Shown: one piece after another, positions 25,097-33,448 of the stretch
Layout of the letters: each line of letters starts with the position of its first letter
How positions within the stretch are numbered: the first letter of the stretch is position 1
Assembly: GCF_000526215.1 (NCBI RefSeq)
Contig: NZ_JAFQ01000004.1
Location: 6,820,001 to 6,884,000, forward strand
Length of the DNA stretch: 64,000 nt
Origin: Nocardia sp. BMG51109
Lineage (GTDB): Bacteria; Actinomycetota; Actinomycetes; Mycobacteriales; Mycobacteriaceae
Reading direction: 5' to 3'
Program-made: the position numbers and the translations under genes
The notes under the pieces: model-generated
What the model was told of the DNA's origin: nothing
Seen by the model: only the letters and a program-made list of their open reading frames with translations
The model's database searches: none

Positions 25097-25768
25097 CTAC
25101 TTGCCGCCGCCTCCCTCGACCTTGGGGAACGACTGGGTGACCAGTGTCAGGAGCATGTCCGCCAGCAGGTCGTGCACCTGTTCGCGGTTCAGGCTGCCGC
25201 GCGTGATCCATTCCCGGCCAGCGGCTTTCACCAGGCCGCCGTAGGCGCGCACCAGCGCACGCAGCTCACCGCTGTGCTCGGAATCCGACAGTCCCACCAT
25301 CTGCAGCAGCCGATCGGCCGCGGCATCATCGGCCTCGTCGAGGATGCGCTGCACCTCGGGATCGTCGCCGATGCCCTCGTGCCCCGTCACCTTCACCCAG
25401 GTGCTGCCGTGCTCGCCGATCGTGCCCAGCAACCACGACACGCTCGCATCGACCCGCTCCCTGGCCGTACCCGTCGGCACGACCATATGGTCGGGGCGCG
25501 GCAGCGTCACCATCCGGCGCACCACCGCCAGATACAGATCCCGCTTGTTGCCGAAATAGTGGTTGATCAGCCCGCGCGCCACGCCGGCCCGCTGCGCCAG
25601 CTCCGCGGTGGACACCGCCGCGTAGGGCCGCTCCCCGAACATGGCGATGGCGCACTCCAGGATCTGCGCGCGCCGCTCGTCGGGTTCGAGCCGGCGCCGC
25701 GGGGCCGGGGAATCGGCCTCGGCGGACGCGGCGCCGTCCCGGGGGGTCGTTTCAGAGTGAGCGGGCAA
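25097..25768 (-). CDS. TetR-family regulator coupled to acyl-CoA dehydrogenase
   Basis: 223 residues. A charged N-terminal tail precedes the helix-turn-helix (DERRAQILECAIAMFGERPY, then VSTAELAQRAGVARGLINHYF) and a C-terminal ligand domain. The tail ends in Gly-Gly-Gly-Gly-Lys. The TTG start at 25768 has GAAGGA six bases upstream and overlaps the end of the acyl-CoA dehydrogenase gene, so translation is coupled. It probably regulates that operon in response to a fatty-acyl ligand (inference). Confidence 0.82.
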   Translation of the reverse strand: MPAHSETTPRDGAASAEADSPAPRRRLEPDERRAQILECAIAMFGERPYAAVSTAELAQRAGVARGLINHYFGNKRDLYLAVVRRMVTLPRPDHMVVPTGTARERVDASVSWLLGTIGEHGSTWVKVTGHEGIGDDPEVQRILDEADDAAADRLLQMVGLSDSEHSGELRALVRAYGGLVKAAGREWITRGSLNREQVHDLLADMLLTLVTQSFPKVEGGGGK

Positions 25769-26897
25769 TGAGATCCTTCATCACCTCGTTGGAGCCGGCC
25801 AGGATGCGCAACACCCGCGCGCCCGTATAGAGCTGAGAGATCGGGTATTCCGTCATATATCCATATCCGCCGAACAGTTGCAGGCAACGATCCACCACGA
25901 TACCCAACTGATCGGTCAGCCAATATTTCGCCATAGCGGCCGTCGGAATGTCCAGCTCGCCACGCAGGTGCTTGACGATCGCCTCATCGAGGAACGTGCG
26001 GCTCACGGTCGCCAGCGTCTTGCACTCGGCCAGCTCGAATTTGGTGTTCTGCATCGCGAACAGCGGCTTGCCGAACGCCTCGCGTCCCTTGGTGTACTCG
26101 ACGGTCAGATCGACGGCCTTCTCCATCATCGCCACCGCCATGATCGCGGTGACCAGCCGCTCCTGGGCCAGCAGCTGCATCATCTGATAGAAGCCCTGGC
26201 CCTCGGCCTCGCCGAGCAGATTCGACGCCGGCACCTGCAGCCCGTCGAAGAACAGCTCCGCCGTGTCCTGCCCCTTGCCGCCGATCTTGGACAGGATGCG
26301 GCCGCGCTCGAAACCCGGAGTGTCGTCGCCGACCTCCGCGAAGATCAGCGATACGCCCGCGGCGCCCTTGGTCGGGTCGGTCTTCGCGGCGATCACGATG
26401 CCGTCGCACAGCCAGCCGTTGGAGATGAAGATCTTCGAACCGGTGATGACGTACTCGTCGCCCTCACGCACCGCGCGGGTCTTGATGTTCTGCAGATCCG
26501 AGCCGGTGCCCGGCTCCGTCATGCCGATCGAGAGCACCATCTCGCCGCTCGCCGCCTTCGGCAGCACCCGCCGCTTGAGCTCCTCCGACCCGAACTCGTA
26601 GAGGTACGGCGCGATGATCGAGGAATGCACCGGCATGCCCAGCGCGCCGTCGCCGGTATAGGACTGCTCCTCGATGATCGCCGCCTCGTGCGCGAAAGTG
26701 CCTCCGCCGCCGCCGTATTCGGCCGGGATGGCGGCGCACAGCAGCCCCAGCTCGCCGGCCCGGTTGTACAGTTCACGGTCCGGGTGCCCCTGGGCCACGA
26801 ACTTCTCCTCGTGCGGGACCACTTCCTTGTCGAAGAAATTCTTCGCCAACTCCCGTACGGCCTCGATCTCGTCGTCGCTCCATGCGGCGCGCGCCAT
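25752..26897 (-). CDS. Acyl-CoA dehydrogenase (FadE family)
   Basis: 381-residue flavoenzyme that introduces the alpha,beta double bond in acyl-CoA. LSIGMTEPGTGSDL binds FAD and substrate, YVITGSKIFISNG follows, QERLVTAIMAVAMMEKAVDLTVEYTKGREAFGKPL leads to the helical domain, and LQLFGGYGYMTEYPISQLYTGARVLRILAGSNEVMKDLI is the C-terminal catalytic segment. ATG 26897 has GAAGGG upstream. The chain-length preference cannot be read here. It is divergent from the SDR gene at 27104 and coupled to a TetR downstream. Confidence 0.9.
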   Translation of the reverse strand: MARAAWSDDEIEAVRELAKNFFDKEVVPHEEKFVAQGHPDRELYNRAGELGLLCAAIPAEYGGGGGTFAHEAAIIEEQSYTGDGALGMPVHSSIIAPYLYEFGSEELKRRVLPKAASGEMVLSIGMTEPGTGSDLQNIKTRAVREGDEYVITGSKIFISNGWLCDGIVIAAKTDPTKGAAGVSLIFAEVGDDTPGFERGRILSKIGGKGQDTAELFFDGLQVPASNLLGEAEGQGFYQMMQLLAQERLVTAIMAVAMMEKAVDLTVEYTKGREAFGKPLFAMQNTKFELAECKTLATVSRTFLDEAIVKHLRGELDIPTAAMAKYWLTDQLGIVVDRCLQLFGGYGYMTEYPISQLYTGARVLRILAGSNEVMKDLIARSL

Positions 26898-26947
26898 CGC
26901 TGTTGCCCTTCGTCTCGTGCCCGGCCGAACCGGCCCTTCGGCACCAG

Positions 26948-26974
26948 CGTGTACCACTATTGGCGCAATGTCAA
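26948..26974 (-). promoter_or_regulatory. Possible sigma-A promoter of the acyl-CoA dehydrogenase operon
   Basis: A perfect TTGACA -35 box lies on the minus strand at 26969–26974, followed by TACACG after 15 bases (26948–26953) or CACGCT after 17. The -10 assignment is weak. The site points towards the dehydrogenase start at 26897. Confidence 0.4.
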
Positions 26975-27103
26975 CAAGCGCCCGGCGGCCCTCCGGCCGG
27001 TCCTCGACGGCCCCGACCAGCACCGCGTGCGGGGTCAAGTCCGACCCGATGCGACAATGAGCGCGGCACACCCTCCGCACCCGAAGGACCGACACACAGC
27101 ACG

Positions 27104-28564
27104 ATGGCCGAGAACGACCCGACGAGCCCCGCGGCATCGGAACCCGCCATCGATCCCGACGAACTCGCGATCTGCCTCCGGGTGCTCGACCGAGCGGGAC
27201 AGCTCGACAAGGACCACCCCGATTCGGTTGCCGTGCAGCGCGCCGTCGGGCACATGTTCAAGCAGCTCAAGCGCCGCCGCCGCGTAGCGGCCCGCGACGC
27301 CAAGACCTCCGCCGATCGCGCCGTCGTCGCCGGCACCGCCACCGGCTCACCGAACCGCATCGACGACGAGACCGCGGGAATCCCGCTGTCCTCGAACACC
27401 GTCGGCTCCAGCGCCGGCACGCTGACCCGGCCCCGCCCCTGCTACATCTGCAAACAGCGCTACACCCGGGTCGACTTCTTCTACCACCAGCTGTGTCCCG
27501 GCTGCGCCGCCCGCAACCACGCCAAGCGCGACGCCCGCACCGACCTCACCGGCCGCCGCGCCCTGCTCACCGGCGGCCGCGCCAAGATCGGCATGTATAT
27601 CGCGCTGCGACTGCTCCGCGACGGCGCGCACACCACCATCACCACCCGATTCCCGCACGACGCCGTCCGCCGCTTCACGGCCGAGGAGGACAGCGCCGAA
27701 TGGATCGGCCGCCTCCGCATCGTCGGCATCGATCTGCGCGACCCCGCCCAGGTGGTCGCGCTCGCCGACGACGTGGCGGCACAGGGCCCGCTCGACATCC
27801 TGATCAACAACGCCGCCCAGACGGTGCGCCGCTCCCCCGGCGCCTACGGCGCGCTCGTCGAGGCCGAATCCGGGCCGCTGCCCGCCGGCGAGCTGCCCGA
27901 CACCGTCACCTTCGGCAAGACCATGCAACCGCACCCCACCGCCCTCACCGCATCCCTCGCCCCCGCCCTGTCCGCCGCCGACGTCACCGAACTGGCACTG
28001 CGCGCGGGATCGGCCACGCCCGAACGGATCTCGCGCGGCATCGCCATCGACGCCGGCGGCCTGGTCCCCGATCTCGCCCACACCAACAGCTGGGTGCAGA
28101 CAGTCACCGAGGTCGACCCCACCGAGCTGCTCGAGGTGCAGCTGTGCAACTCGGTGGCACCGTTCCTCCTGGTCTCGCGACTGCGCCCGGCCATGTCGTC
28201 CGCCCCCGCCCGCCGCAAGTACGTCGTCAACGTCTCGGCCATGGAGGGCGTCTTCGGCCGCGGATACAAGGGCCCCGGCCATCCGCACACCAATATGGCC
28301 AAGGCCGCCCTGAACATGCTCACCCGCACCAGCGCCCGCGAGATGTTCGAGGCCGACCGCATCCTGATGACCGCCGTCGACACCGGCTGGATCACCGACG
28401 AGCGCCCGCACTTCACGAAGGTCCGCCTCGCCGACGAGGGCTTCCACGCACCGCTCGACCTCGTCGACGGCGCCGCCCGCGTCTACGACCCCATCGTCCG
28501 CGGCGAGCACGGCGACGACCTGTTCGGCTGCTTCCTCAAGGACTACGAACCGTCCAACTGGTGA
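27104..28564 (+). CDS. Short-chain dehydrogenase-like protein with N-terminal zinc ribbon
   Basis: 486 residues. Residues 15–70 are a charged helical region. Residues 113–134 hold two CxxC pairs (CYIC … CPGC) spaced like a zinc ribbon. From about 148 comes a Rossmann fold with an unusual nucleotide loop, TGGRAKIGMYIALRLL, in place of TGxxxGIG. DILINNAAQ is the SDR motif near the middle. At the catalytic site the expected YxxxK reads TNMAK (about residue 396), so tyrosine is replaced by threonine. An insert of about 90 residues precedes it. Either the chemistry differs or it is a binding protein. Start ATG 27104. Confidence 0.82.
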   Translation: MAENDPTSPAASEPAIDPDELAICLRVLDRAGQLDKDHPDSVAVQRAVGHMFKQLKRRRRVAARDAKTSADRAVVAGTATGSPNRIDDETAGIPLSSNTVGSSAGTLTRPRPCYICKQRYTRVDFFYHQLCPGCAARNHAKRDARTDLTGRRALLTGGRAKIGMYIALRLLRDGAHTTITTRFPHDAVRRFTAEEDSAEWIGRLRIVGIDLRDPAQVVALADDVAAQGPLDILINNAAQTVRRSPGAYGALVEAESGPLPAGELPDTVTFGKTMQPHPTALTASLAPALSAADVTELALRAGSATPERISRGIAIDAGGLVPDLAHTNSWVQTVTEVDPTELLEVQLCNSVAPFLLVSRLRPAMSSAPARRKYVVNVSAMEGVFGRGYKGPGHPHTNMAKAALNMLTRTSAREMFEADRILMTAVDTGWITDERPHFTKVRLADEGFHAPLDLVDGAARVYDPIVRGEHGDDLFGCFLKDYEPSNW

Positions 28565-28620
28565 GCACCGCCTCCCGCTCTGTGCTGTTTTTGTCGCGAG
28601 ATTCGGTCGGTCGCCATTAT

Positions 28621-28872
28621 CGAGACTCATGTTTGAATGCGCATAGGTCGATAGCGGTATTGGATATCCTCTCCCGGATCGACCTGCGGCGGAACCCGGT
28701 CCGTCTGCCACTCCGGGCCCGTCTCACGTCGACCCCGCACGTGACTTCACGTGTCGATGTTGTTGGCTCTCTGCGTATTTGCCGACGCCACTCCCCCATC
28801 CGGGCCCCAGACGCCCCTCGTCGAGACACATGCTCGAATTCGCATATCGGTGTATGGATATTGGAATGTCCT
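28621..28872. repeat. Pair of imperfect 50-bp direct repeats
   Basis: Copy A (28621–28670) and copy B (28822–28872) both begin CGAGACNCATG and share GAATNCGCATA and TATTGGA segments, matching at roughly three quarters of positions. They may be remains of a dispersed repeat or paired binding regions. Confidence 0.55.
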
Positions 28873-28968
28873 GCGCGGCAAGCCCGCCGGCACCGCACCG
28901 GTGCACGCCGTCTGCCGGAGTGACCGGTTCGGCGAATTTGCCAGGTGCGCGCGGGTGCGTCGCCCTTC

Positions 28969-28974
28969 TAATCT
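28969..28974 (+). promoter_or_regulatory. Candidate -10 box (TAATCT), leaderless start
   Basis: TAATCT ends six bases before ATG 28981, with no Shine–Dalgarno sequence between, fitting a leaderless transcript. Confidence 0.5.
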
Positions 28975-28980
28975 GGATGT

Positions 28981-29361
28981 ATGTACCGGGTGCTGGCCGA
29001 TGCCACCGCGAGTGTGCACTTCCTGTTCATCGCCTATCTGGTGACGGGCGGCTTCCTGGCGTGGCGGTGGCAGTGGACCATCTGGACGCATGCCGCCGCC
29101 GTCGCGTGGGGATTCAGCACGGTGCTGATCGGCGTCGACTGCCCGCTCACGCACCTGGAGAACTGGGCGCGCGGGCGGGCCGGCGAGAGCGAGCTGCCGA
29201 CCAGCGGATTCATCGACTACTACATCACCGGGGTGCTGTATCCGAGCAGTGCGCTGGGCCTCGTCCGGATGCTGGTCATCCTCGTGGTCGCGGTGTCGTG
29301 GGGCGGGTTGTGGTGGCTGTCGCGACACCGCGACTACCCCGCGCAGCTGCGCCGCCCGTAA
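28981..29361 (+). CDS. DUF2784-family membrane protein
   Basis: 126 residues with about four hydrophobic segments (ASVHFLFIAYLVTGGFLAW, WTHAAAVAWGFSTVLIG, the VLYPSSALGLVRMLVILVVAV stretch). The conserved pattern VDCPLTHLENWAR with a later FIDYYITGVLYP is characteristic of DUF2784. Function unknown. Its stop lies three bases from that of the convergent thioesterase gene, leaving no room for a separate terminator. Confidence 0.82.
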   Translation: MYRVLADATASVHFLFIAYLVTGGFLAWRWQWTIWTHAAAVAWGFSTVLIGVDCPLTHLENWARGRAGESELPTSGFIDYYITGVLYPSSALGLVRMLVILVVAVSWGGLWWLSRHRDYPAQLRRP

Positions 29362-29364
29362 CCG

Positions 29365-30117
29365 TCACGAGAGGCGGGCGGCAACGAAGCTGGCCACCTG
29401 CGGAACCTTCTCGTCGAGGTAGAAGTGGCGGCCCGGGAATATCTCCAGCTCGAAATCGCCCGTGGTGTGCTCGCGCCAGGCACCGGCCTGCTCCGCGGTG
29501 ACGGTGGGGTCGCCGTCGCCGAGCATCGCGGAGATGTGGCAGCGCAGCGGATCACCCGGCCGGAACGTGTAGGTCTCGACCGCCCGATAGTCGTTGCGGA
29601 CGGCCGGTAATACGAGTTCGGCGATGCTCGGCTCGCTGCGCAGGACGGACACGGCGGCAGGATCGTCGGCCAGGCGTTCCAGTTCCGCGATCAGCTCCGC
29701 GTCGGGCGCCTCGTGCAGACGGCCCGGATAGGGCGCGGTGGGGGCGATCCGGCCGGAGACGAACAGCCGAGTCAGGGTGTGCCCCTGCGCTTCCAGTCGC
29801 CGGGCCGTCTCGAAGGCGACCGTGGCGCCCATGCTGTGGCCGAACAGCGCCAGCCCCTCGGACCCGCCGGCCGGCAGGACTCGCGCCACCTGTTCGGCCA
29901 TCTCCTCGATATCGGCGATCATCGGCTCGCCCAGCCGGTCCTGCCGGCCCGGGTACTGCACCGCGAGGACCGTGTAGCCGTCGCCGATCTGTTGCGCGAG
30001 AGCCCGATACGCGCTCGCCGACCCGCCGCCCGCCGGGAAGCACACCAGCACCGTCCGCGGCCGCGCCGCCGTCCGGAACTCCCGCAGCCAATCGGCGCCG
30101 ACGCCGTTTCCCGTCAT
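29365..30117 (-). CDS. Type II thioesterase (alpha/beta hydrolase)
   Basis: 250 residues of the external thioesterase family that clears mis-primed carrier proteins on PKS/NRPS lines. CFPAGGGSASAYRALAQQI forms the oxyanion region, GHSMGA holds the nucleophile (about Ser94), GDGDPTV the aspartate and PGRHFYL the histidine. ATG 30117 has GAGGAGG seven bases upstream. No synthase gene is in the window, so it must serve a distant assembly line or has another role. Confidence 0.87.
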   Translation of the reverse strand: MTGNGVGADWLREFRTAARPRTVLVCFPAGGGSASAYRALAQQIGDGYTVLAVQYPGRQDRLGEPMIADIEEMAEQVARVLPAGGSEGLALFGHSMGATVAFETARRLEAQGHTLTRLFVSGRIAPTAPYPGRLHEAPDAELIAELERLADDPAAVSVLRSEPSIAELVLPAVRNDYRAVETYTFRPGDPLRCHISAMLGDGDPTVTAEQAGAWREHTTGDFELEIFPGRHFYLDEKVPQVASFVAARLS

Positions 30118-30252
30118 GATCGTGCCTCCTCGATACGCAACCTTCCCGGGGCGGCCCGCACAAGCCGAACCCGACACGCCACCACCGAGCATTCCACGTC
30201 CACCGGCCCGGTACACGGCCGCGCGCGACACCGGCCGGAGCCGGCCGCGGAA

Positions 30253-30825
30253 CTACTTGGCGCGCAGCGTTTTCACCGCCAGTTCCATATCGTCACCGTC
30301 GAGCAGTTCACCCGCGGGGGCCATCAGCGAGAGCACGGCATACCCCTGGACGAGCACGAAATAGAGTTTCGCCACGGCGCGGGCCTCCTTCGCCGACAGG
30401 TCCGGGTGCACCTCGCACAGCATGGCCGCCAGGTCGGCATAGGCGCGTTGGGTCGCCTCGGACAGGTACGCCTGCAGTTCCGGCGAACGCGCGATGCGCA
30501 CGCCGTTCTCCAGGCTCAGCAGCACCTGCTCGTGGTCCTTCTGCACCACGTCCAGCATCCCGTTCCAGGTCGGCGCGATCGACTCCCACAGCGAGGCCCC
30601 CTCCCCCGCGTCCCGGATCGCCGCCTCCATGCCGTCGCCGATCTCGGTTCCGATCGATTCGGTGATCGCCTCGGACACCAGGCGGTCCTTCGAACCGAAG
30701 TGGTAGCCGATGGCCGCCAGGCTGACACCGGCCGCCGTGGCGATATCGCGCGCCGTCACCTTGGCGAGCCCCCGCTCGAGGATCGCCTTGCGGGCACCGG
30801 CCAAGAGGTCTTCACGGTTTCCCAT
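30253..30825 (-). CDS. TetR-family regulator of the divergent monooxygenase
   Basis: 190 residues. Helix-turn-helix (REDLLAGARKAILERGLAKV, then ARDIATAAGVSLAAIGYHF) and a compact C-terminal domain. It diverges from a flavin monooxygenase gene across about 100 bases that contain two related TTAGACATTTGT sites, the likely operators. Monooxygenase substrates or products are plausible inducers. Confidence 0.87.
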   Translation of the reverse strand: MGNREDLLAGARKAILERGLAKVTARDIATAAGVSLAAIGYHFGSKDRLVSEAITESIGTEIGDGMEAAIRDAGEGASLWESIAPTWNGMLDVVQKDHEQVLLSLENGVRIARSPELQAYLSEATQRAYADLAAMLCEVHPDLSAKEARAVAKLYFVLVQGYAVLSLMAPAGELLDGDDMELAVKTLRAK

Positions 30826-30846
30826 GCGTTCACCCTATCAGCCGTC

Positions 30847-30899
30847 TTAGACATTTGTTCTAGACATACGTTCCACCCGCGTGTTAGACATTTGTCTAA
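30847..30899. promoter_or_regulatory. Two TetR operator sites between tetR and monooxygenase
   Basis: TTAGACATTTGT occurs at 30847–30858 and 30884–30895. The second copy is a nearly perfect palindrome (TTAGACA, two bases, TGTCTAA; 30884–30899). The first is a distorted one that also contains TCTAGA. Dual sites suggest cooperative binding and joint control of both divergent genes. Confidence 0.7.
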
Positions 30900-30928
30900 G
30901 ACATTCGAACAAGGAACGGGACGATGCC

Positions 30929-32143
30929 GTGAACGCCTCCGCACACACTCCGCACATCCTCGTCTCCGGCGGCGGTATCGCCGGAAATGCCGTTGCGCTG
31001 CAACTGCTTCGATCCGGCCACCGGGTCACCGTCGTCGAGCGGGCCACCGCTCCCCGGCCGGGCGGCCAAGCCGTCGATCTGCGCGGCCCCAGCCGCGAGG
31101 TCGCCGAGCGCATGGGGCTGATGCCCGGAATCCGCAAGTACCAGCTCCGCGAACTGGGCATGTGCTACGTGGACGCGCGCGGCCACGAGTACGCGGCCAT
31201 GCCGATGGAGATGTTCGACGGCAAGGGCCCGGTCGCCGAGATCGAGATCACCCGCGGCGACCTGAACCAGGTTCTGTTGGACGAGGTCGTCTCCGCCGGC
31301 GGCGAGCTGGACTACCGCTACGGCCAGTGGATCGAGGCACTGCGCCAGGACGAGGCCGGGGTGGACGTGACCTTCGCCGACGGCCGCATCGAGCGATTCG
31401 ATCTCGTCGTCGGCGCGGACGGCGTGCACTCCGCGACGCGGCGGCTGGCGTTCGGGCCCGAGGAGCGGTTCGCGACGTACCTCGGCGGCTACGGGGCGTT
31501 CTTCACCATCCCGACGCCGGCGGGCGTGCGGCCCGGCTGGTTCGCCATGCGCAGGGTTCCCGGCGCCACCGTCGGCATCCGCCCCGATGGAGACCCCGAG
31601 ACCGCCAAGGCGATCATCACGCTGCGCGCCGCGCCGAATCCCGCGCTGCGCCGCGACATTTCCGCCCAGCAACGACTGATCCGGGACATGCTCGCCGACG
31701 CCGGGTGGCACGCGCCGGCCGTGCTGGCGGCGATGGCGACGACGCCCGACTTCTATTTCGACGAGCTGGCGCGCATCGATATGCCGACGCTGGCGGCGGG
31801 ACGGGTCACGCTGGCCGGTGATGCCGGGTACTGTGGTTCGCCCATGACGGGGATGGGCACCGCCATGGCGCTCGTCGGCGCATACATCCTCACCGGAGAA
31901 GTCGCCGCCACCCCGGCCGATCTGCCGGCGGCGCTCGCTCGCTACGAGGAGAAGGTCACGCCGTTCCTGGCAGAGGCCAAGCAGATGCCCGGCGGCGGAA
32001 TCAGGATGATGCTGCCGAACACCAGAGTCGGCGCGAGCCTGGCTCGCGCCTCCGTGCGGATCATGATGTCGCGGTTGCTGCGGCCGGTGATGGTCAAGGC
32101 GTTCTTCTCCACGACCGACGGTTACGAGTTGCCCTCGTACTGA
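30929..32143 (+). CDS. FAD-dependent monooxygenase (class A, PHBH fold)
   Basis: 404 residues. GGGIAGNAVALQLLRSGHRVTVVER is the N-terminal FAD motif, DLVVGADGVHSATRR the DG motif, and VTLAGDAGYCGSPMTGMGTAMALVGAYIL the GD motif near the C-terminus. These enzymes hydroxylate aromatic or drug-like compounds using NAD(P)H. Substrate not predictable; tetracycline- and rifampicin-inactivating enzymes belong to the same superfamily. GTG 30929 is the only reasonable start; an AAGGAA lies somewhat far upstream. Divergent from its probable repressor. Confidence 0.87.
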   Translation: MNASAHTPHILVSGGGIAGNAVALQLLRSGHRVTVVERATAPRPGGQAVDLRGPSREVAERMGLMPGIRKYQLRELGMCYVDARGHEYAAMPMEMFDGKGPVAEIEITRGDLNQVLLDEVVSAGGELDYRYGQWIEALRQDEAGVDVTFADGRIERFDLVVGADGVHSATRRLAFGPEERFATYLGGYGAFFTIPTPAGVRPGWFAMRRVPGATVGIRPDGDPETAKAIITLRAAPNPALRRDISAQQRLIRDMLADAGWHAPAVLAAMATTPDFYFDELARIDMPTLAAGRVTLAGDAGYCGSPMTGMGTAMALVGAYILTGEVAATPADLPAALARYEEKVTPFLAEAKQMPGGGIRMMLPNTRVGASLARASVRIMMSRLLRPVMVKAFFSTTDGYELPSY

Positions 32144-32357
32144 GCGTCATTCGAGCCTCCGCCGCCCGGCCGGGGCCTCCCGCCGCCAGACACCGGAGCG
32201 GAGCCCACGGGACGGAGGTCCCGCTGCCGGTCCGGCGGCGGTTCGCCGACGAACTCCCGGACCACCCGTGACCACGATCCGGATCGCCGGCCCGTTCCGA
32301 GTCGACCGCGTCGGCACGCGAGTCACCGGGGCCGCCGGTCTCCGGTGCGGCCGGAGG

Positions 32358-32385
32358 TTTACCCCTTCGTGTCCGTCGCTAGGCT
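32358..32385 (+). promoter_or_regulatory. Sigma-A-like promoter of the nucleoside hydrolase gene
   Basis: TTTACC (32358–32363), 16-base spacer, TAGGCT (32380–32385). The predicted transcription start falls at or next to GTG 32393, giving a leaderless mRNA. The rest of the 249-bp gap (32144–32392) shows nothing else. Confidence 0.5.
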
Positions 32386-32392
32386 CGGGGCC

Positions 32393-33430
32393 GTGCGGCA
32401 GAAGATTCTCCTGGACGTCGACACCGGCATCGACGATGCGCTGGCGCTGCTGTATCTGCTGGCCAGCCCCGAGGCCGAGATCGTGGGCATCGCCGCCACC
32501 GCGGGCAACGTTCCGGCGGCACAGGTGGCGGCGAACAATCTCGCCCTGCTCGACCTGTGCCGGGCGCCCGGGATCGAGGTCGCGCTGGGCGCCGGCGAGC
32601 CGTTGGCGGTTCCGCTGCGCACCACCGAGGACACGCACGGTCCGCAGGGCATCGGGTACGCCTCGTTCCCGCCCTCGCCGCGGGCGCTGTCGGACCGGGA
32701 CGCGGCCCGGCTCTGGGTGGACACCGTCCGGGCCCACCCGGGCGAGATCGTGGGCCTGTGCACGGGCCCGCTCACCAATCTGGCGCTCGCGCTGCGCCTG
32801 GAACCCGAACTGCCGCACCTGCTTCGGCGCCTCGTGGTGATGGGCGGGGCGTTCGACCATCCCGGTAACACCACGCCCACCAGCGAGTGGAACGTGCACG
32901 TCGACCCGGAGGCGTGGAAGGAGGTCTTCGACGCCTTCTCCGTGGCTCCGGCCGACCGGCGGCCGGTGGTGTGCGGGCTGAACGTCACCGAGTCCATCGC
33001 GATGTCTCCCGACCATCTGGTGCGGCTGGCCGAGCGGGCCGACAGCATTCCGATCGAGTTGCTGTCCGAGCACGACCGGCCCGGCGGGGACTCCAAGGCC
33101 GGCAATGCGATCGTGCGGTTCGTGACCGATGCCGTGCGGTTCTATTTCGAGTTCCACCGCGACCACGCTCAGGGGTATCTCGCGCATATGCACGATCCGT
33201 TCGCGGCCGCGGTCGCGCTCGATCCGGCCCTCGCGCGCACCCGGCCGGCCACCGTCGACGTCGAGCTGGGGGGTGCCCTCACGCGCGGCACCACCGTCGC
33301 CGACCGCGCGGGCATGTGGGGCCGGAAACCCAACGCGGACATCGTGACCGGCACCGATCCCGAGGCATTCTTCGACCGGCTGATCGCCCGGGTCGGCGAC
33401 TTCGCCCGGGCGACATATCCGCCGGAGTAG
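32393..33430 (+). CDS. Inosine/uridine-preferring nucleoside hydrolase
   Basis: 345 residues. The N-terminal LLDVDTGIDDALALL is the calcium-binding DxDxxxDD signature. LCTGPLTNLALALRLEP, VVMGGAF, SEWNVHVDPEA and the late MHDPFAAAVALDP (aspartate/histidine of the active site) match the family. It cleaves the N-glycosidic bond of nucleosides for salvage. GTG 32393 has no ribosome-binding site but an excellent leaderless promoter. It is convergent with the adenylate cyclase gene. Confidence 0.9.
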   Translation: MRQKILLDVDTGIDDALALLYLLASPEAEIVGIAATAGNVPAAQVAANNLALLDLCRAPGIEVALGAGEPLAVPLRTTEDTHGPQGIGYASFPPSPRALSDRDAARLWVDTVRAHPGEIVGLCTGPLTNLALALRLEPELPHLLRRLVVMGGAFDHPGNTTPTSEWNVHVDPEAWKEVFDAFSVAPADRRPVVCGLNVTESIAMSPDHLVRLAERADSIPIELLSEHDRPGGDSKAGNAIVRFVTDAVRFYFEFHRDHAQGYLAHMHDPFAAAVALDPALARTRPATVDVELGGALTRGTTVADRAGMWGRKPNADIVTGTDPEAFFDRLIARVGDFARATYPPE

Positions 33431-33448
33431 GCGGAAGCCGTTGCGGCG

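Larger units (their letters stand above)
28565..28980. other. 416-bp gene-free region with imperfect repeats
   Basis: No convincing gene. It is less GC-rich than its surroundings. It contains two copies of a 50-bp imperfect direct repeat (28621–28670 and 28822–28872), two CACGTG palindromes ten bases apart (28738–28743 and 28748–28753), and the -10 box of the next gene at its right end. Codon bias is absent in every frame. Confidence 0.6.

Noticed and set aside
28724-29328. Minus-strand open frames over the repeat region and DUF2784 gene
   Set aside because: They overlap a clear membrane protein gene and have no start signal; the similar peptides they encode simply reflect the DNA repeat.
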